Assembly: GCA_002751075.1 (NCBI GenBank)
Contig: NAOQ01001045.1
Location: forward strand, 7,682 to 17,762
From: Ichthyophonus hoferi
Taxonomy: Eukaryota > Opisthokonta > Ichthyosporea > Ichthyophonida > Ichthyophonidae
Direction of reading: 5' to 3'
Length of the DNA: 10,081 nt
The notes under the pieces are model-generated. The model worked only from the letters and a program-made list of their open reading frames with translations, had not been told where the DNA came from and did no database searches. The position numbers and the translations under genes are program-made. Shown piece by piece: positions 7,201-10,081 of this stretch. The stretch's first letter is position 1; every line of letters starts with the position of its first letter.

Positions 7201-7380
7201 TTTTTAATTTCTAGATATATATATTTTTTTAGGTGCTGAAGAGTATCTCAATTGAGTTTATTAGGAACTAGCCAGTTCTTGGCATAGTTATTCCACTGCC
7301 TCGGGGCAGTCTGTGAAGCTGCTCTCTTATGGGTAATACTGCATTTACAATTATATATGATTTTAACTAGTGTAAAAACA
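7200..7380 (-). mobile_element. Decayed LINE-like trace: C-terminal end of a non-LTR reverse-transcriptase ORF
   Basis: Read on minus, the segment gives HKRAASQTAPRQWNNYAKNW and, about ten codons further on past one in-frame stop, LQHLKKYIYL. This follows the layout familiar at the end of many LINE ORF2 proteins: a basic Ser-rich lead, an A-P-R-x-W-N motif, then about 20 residues later F/L-K-x-x-L-K-x-x-L-F. The Leu-Pro normally following W-N is changed. No YADD or other reverse-transcriptase core motif was found upstream on that strand (7400-8450), and target-site duplications were not visible. It is an old, 3'-end-only fragment if the reading is right; chance similarity is possible. Confidence 0.4.
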
Positions 7381-7416
7381 ATACGCTAGGTCACAAACAT
7401 ATTCTATTGGTGTATA

Positions 7417-7437
7417 TGATAGCTCTAATAGCTATCA
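7417..7437. repeat. Small perfect hairpin
   Basis: TGATAGCT and AGCTATCA form an 8-bp perfect inverted repeat around a 5-nt loop. It lies in non-coding spacer and no function is assigned. Confidence 0.6.
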
Positions 7438-7439
7438 AT

Positions 7440-8720
7440 TTTAATAAATTTAAGTGTTAAAAAAAGGAGATTTTGCTATCTAGATATCACATAAAAACCA
7501 GATACGCCTGTATGATTGGGTTTTGCTAATAGTGGCTCATTCAACAACAAATTATGGCATTCTTTAATATCTACTAGGGATTCTAAATAACTCTAAACTA
7601 ACTAAATGATAAATTATATTACTATAAATTATATATTATTACAAGTCATTACTTCATTTAAGTTTTAAAATATTAGTCCGGGAATAATTAACTGATTATA
7701 TCACTCTAAGAATTGTATGCAATCTTTTAGTGTGATGATTCTCCCCCTTTTTTGTTTGTGTGGCCTCCCTTTTATCTATGCAACATACGTTGGTTAAAAA
7801 GGTTCCCCAGTATATCTATCAATGATACAACAAGACATTTAATGAGAGCCACTAAATTTTCTATTACCAATGACTTAAAAGATAAGCGCATTATCCAATT
7901 AGCTCATTGGATAAATGCTTATGATATATTTATCGACTAATGAAATGCTCTTAGTTAATGATACTATGCTATGGACTATTTACTCGACCAGTTATTTGTA
8001 CTTCTATTTATTACCCGAATCTCAGATAAGTCTATGTATCGGTTGGAATTGTATGTGCGTGTATTTCATATGTGATATGATAATTCTACATCTAACACAT
8101 ATTCATATCAGAGGTTGTCCAAAACAGAAACCTGTTTGCAACAGGGTTTTATGCCAAGAAATAATACATAATCAATTACTTTATAAGTGCCAATCAACAG
8201 GTTAATAATTAATTGAGATTCAATAGACAAAATGATTATAGTATGTAAGACCAATTAGGTCTTCATAAGGAGTTAATTCGTCAGTTCATATTAAAATCCA
8301 GGAATTCACTGCACTTTTAATGCACAATCATTTCTCTATGATTATTAATTGTTCACCAATTACCACAAAGAAAGGACACTCTTTCCTATCTAAGTTTGAT
8401 AAGAATTCTTTATGAATAATATATGTCCTTACTGGCTCAGACAATGGTGCTATAAAGTCCAAATTTTAATCAATTCAAAGAAATAACTCATTTTAAAAGC
8501 ACAGAACCAATTAGAATTATACCAATATTGACCTATCAGAGATAGTTCAATTTGGATTAAGCAGAACAAGATGTATAGAGTATTTCAGAATTCATTATAT
8601 CTTAAAGAATAGAGTCACAGGTCAGCCCCAATTAGTCAAAACAAATTCATCAAAAATTAGTTTCCAAGCAAGAGAATCATAAATGCAAGGCTTAATACAA
8701 TAAATAAATAAAACACCCCA
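7440..8720. other. AT-rich spacer without a supported gene
   Basis: Two plus-strand ORFs of 62 and 96 codons (7752-7940 and 7915-8205) overlap in different frames and show no recognisable domain, splice continuity or coding-like composition. Small inverted repeats occur near 7892-7911, 8117-8138 and 8247-8263. The stretch could be decayed mobile DNA, but no family can be named. Confidence 0.5.
8247..8263. repeat. Small hairpin AAGACC/GGTCTT
   Basis: A 6-bp perfect inverted repeat with a 5-nt AATTA loop in the spacer. Confidence 0.5.
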
Positions 8721-8723
8721 AAC

Positions 8724-8830
8724 GTGGACCTAAACCCTATAACAATAGACCCTAAGCCTAAACCTGGATCTCAACCCTGTAGCATTAGATTGTAAATCTA
8801 AACCTAGACCTGATCTCTATAGCATTCTTT
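8724..8830 (+). repeat. Degenerate 40-bp tandem repeat, about 2.6 units, CCTAAA-rich
   Basis: Units start at 8724 (GTGGACCTAAACCCTATAAC), 8764 (CTGGATCTCAACCCTGTAGC) and 8804 (CTAGACCTGATCTCTATAGC), exactly 40 bp apart. The first two full units both end in CTAAAC. The third breaks off after about 27 bp. Within a unit the CCTAAA-like motif recurs at roughly half spacing, hinting at an older shorter period. It is distinct from the intronic pentamers. Confidence 0.8.
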
Positions 8831-8882
8831 CATATTCAAAATTGCTGTATCTTTGTAAAATGTGTGCAGAGGTTTAAAGCAC

Positions 8883-8899
8883 ACACCCCCCAGGGGTGT
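8883..8899. repeat. GC-rich hairpin ACACCCC/GGGGTGT
   Basis: A perfect 7-bp stem with a 3-nt loop, notable because the surroundings are very AT-rich. It lies about 50 bp after the 40-bp repeat. No T-run follows directly, so no terminator or RNA gene is claimed. Confidence 0.6.
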
Positions 8900-9235
8900 T
8901 GCAAATGTCTGTGATGAGGCCTTTATTATGGACTTTTTTCTTTCTTTTATACCCGTCTCCCATAATATCTTGACTCTAGGTTTGCTATTTTGTTGGCATA
9001 GCTTACAAAGGTTCTATTAATAAATCAATTTATCAGGTTGGAAAGGTATTATGCAACTAATTAATCTTGAGCCGCTTAATTTTAAGTACTTATGATTTAA
9101 GGGTACAATCGTGATTAATAATCTTGTAACATTTCACAACAATACTATTCAGAGAATTTAAATATTTTTAAAAATTGCTTTAAGTTTTATTGTACCTGTA
9201 ATAAAAAAAAATTGCTGGAACCACGTTTTGTCTAT

Positions 9236-9274
9236 GAACTGGAGCCCAGTCCATGTATGTATAAGCCCCAGTTC
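9236..9274. repeat. Imperfect inverted repeat GAACTGGAGC/GCCCCAGTTC
   Basis: Ten-base arms with one mismatch enclose a 19-nt loop. The left arm can instead pair locally (ACTGG with CCAGT at 9238-9250), so two exclusive folds are possible. Confidence 0.5.
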
Positions 9275-10063
9275 CTTTATTAATGATTATTGATTTTTGT
9301 TTTCTTTAATACTTTATTTTACAATGCATGTTATTTTTTGGTTAACACTCAGTATTGTAGCGTCAAATAATCTAAAATTGGAGCTAATAAATATTTTTAT
9401 TTCTTAATTCATTTTATGAAGAATTACAGAAACCTACTAGGAAAGTCTGATTGTATCTTAATAAGATTATACTACTGTTTTCTTATCTAAATAACTCATT
9501 AATTGATTCACCAATATAAGTGGTTGTACATTATGGCTTTATAGTAATAAGTGAATATAATATAAAATACAAAAAATAAAAGAATGAGCTGTAGAGGTAT
9601 ACTGAGCATAACAGTTATGAGTAGTTTATACCAAAATTCTTCTAGAGGAGTAAGATATCTCTTTACTTACATTAACTAAAATAACACTCTTACTATCATA
9701 CATTTCTTAGCCTAAACACTTAACACTTCTTTAACTTTAATTTAACACAGCTTTTAGTTACTTATGACCACATATAGTGTATATTATTTCATTATTAATA
9801 TCTATTTGAATTATTTATTTAGTTATTAATTACCACTTTCATTGTTTTTAACTAGTTTTTTACCAATTATTTATTGCTTTACTTATCTATGCATCATATC
9901 AACTATTTCTTATTTTACAAAAATATTTATACTTTATATTTTACTAATTAAAATTGATTACACATAATCTTTATTAATATTTGCTAAAAAATTAACCCTT
10001 ATTAATAATAATTGTTACTTTTTTGCTATAAAGTTTTTTAATCTAATTTTCTTGGCAAAAGAG

Positions 10064-10081
10064 GGTTATGGTTTAGGGTTT
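10064..10081 (+). repeat. TTTAGGG-like run at the window edge
   Basis: The final bases read GGTTATGGTTTAGGGTTT, a sharp change from the AT-rich sequence before. Its complement (AAACCCTAAACC) resembles the CCTAAACCC core of the 40-bp repeat at 8724 in inverted orientation. It may be the start of another repeat block cut by the window. Confidence 0.4.

Larger units (their letters stand above)
8835..10062. other. Very AT-rich spacer, no gene seen
   Basis: Both strands are closed by frequent stops. Apart from the two hairpins above, only poly-A/T runs and TTAATAAT-like low-complexity sequence are visible. The last 400 bp are the most AT-rich part of the window. Confidence 0.6.

Noticed and set aside
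7752-8205. Two overlapping plus ORFs of 62 and 96 codons
   Set aside because: Their lengths are within chance for this much AT-rich DNA, they lie in different frames, and no family motif is visible.

Overview
This is an AT-rich nuclear window from an intron-rich eukaryote, most probably an animal. The evidence is GT-AG splicing with nine introns of 230-947 bp, a standard stop codon, an AATAAA poly(A) signal, and long flanking DNA with no usable ORFs. The standard genetic code fits: none of the proposed exons carries an in-frame stop. Heavy tetra-, penta- and hexanucleotide microsatellites and a low-GC spacer would suit a non-bilaterian or other invertebrate animal, but the lineage cannot be fixed from this sequence.

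Positions 201-5222 hold the 3' part of one plus-strand gene. I read ten exons (201-290, 583-650, 1011-1092, 1598-1670, 2067-2167, 2398-2481, 2987-3052, 3353-3471, 4419-4866, 5172-5222). Their phases join exactly and give about 393 residues ending in TAG. The 5' part lies left of the window. The protein has a mainly alpha-helical front part, a middle part with three SUMO-consensus sites, and a long Arg/Asp/Glu/Ser tail with basic, NLS-like clusters. That looks like a nuclear RNA-processing or transcription cofactor. I do not recognise the family.

The introns are built largely from simple repeats: ATAC, GATA, TATAG/CTATA, ATATT, CCCTCT and CTATTC families. TATAG-type tracts occur in both orientations in different introns, so intronic pairing is possible. 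Most long ORFs in this half are translations of these repeats, not genes.

Positions 5223-10081 hold a short 3' UTR with two candidate poly(A) signals, then about 4.5 kb of AT-rich spacer without a convincing gene. Within it are a weak minus-strand ORF (5306-5530), a decayed minus-strand trace resembling the C-terminal end of a LINE reverse-transcriptase ORF (about 7200-7380), a degenerate 40-bp tandem repeat with CCTAAA-rich units (8724-8830), several small hairpins, and a TTTAGGG-like run at the right edge. No CRISPR, operon or bacterial-type system is present.
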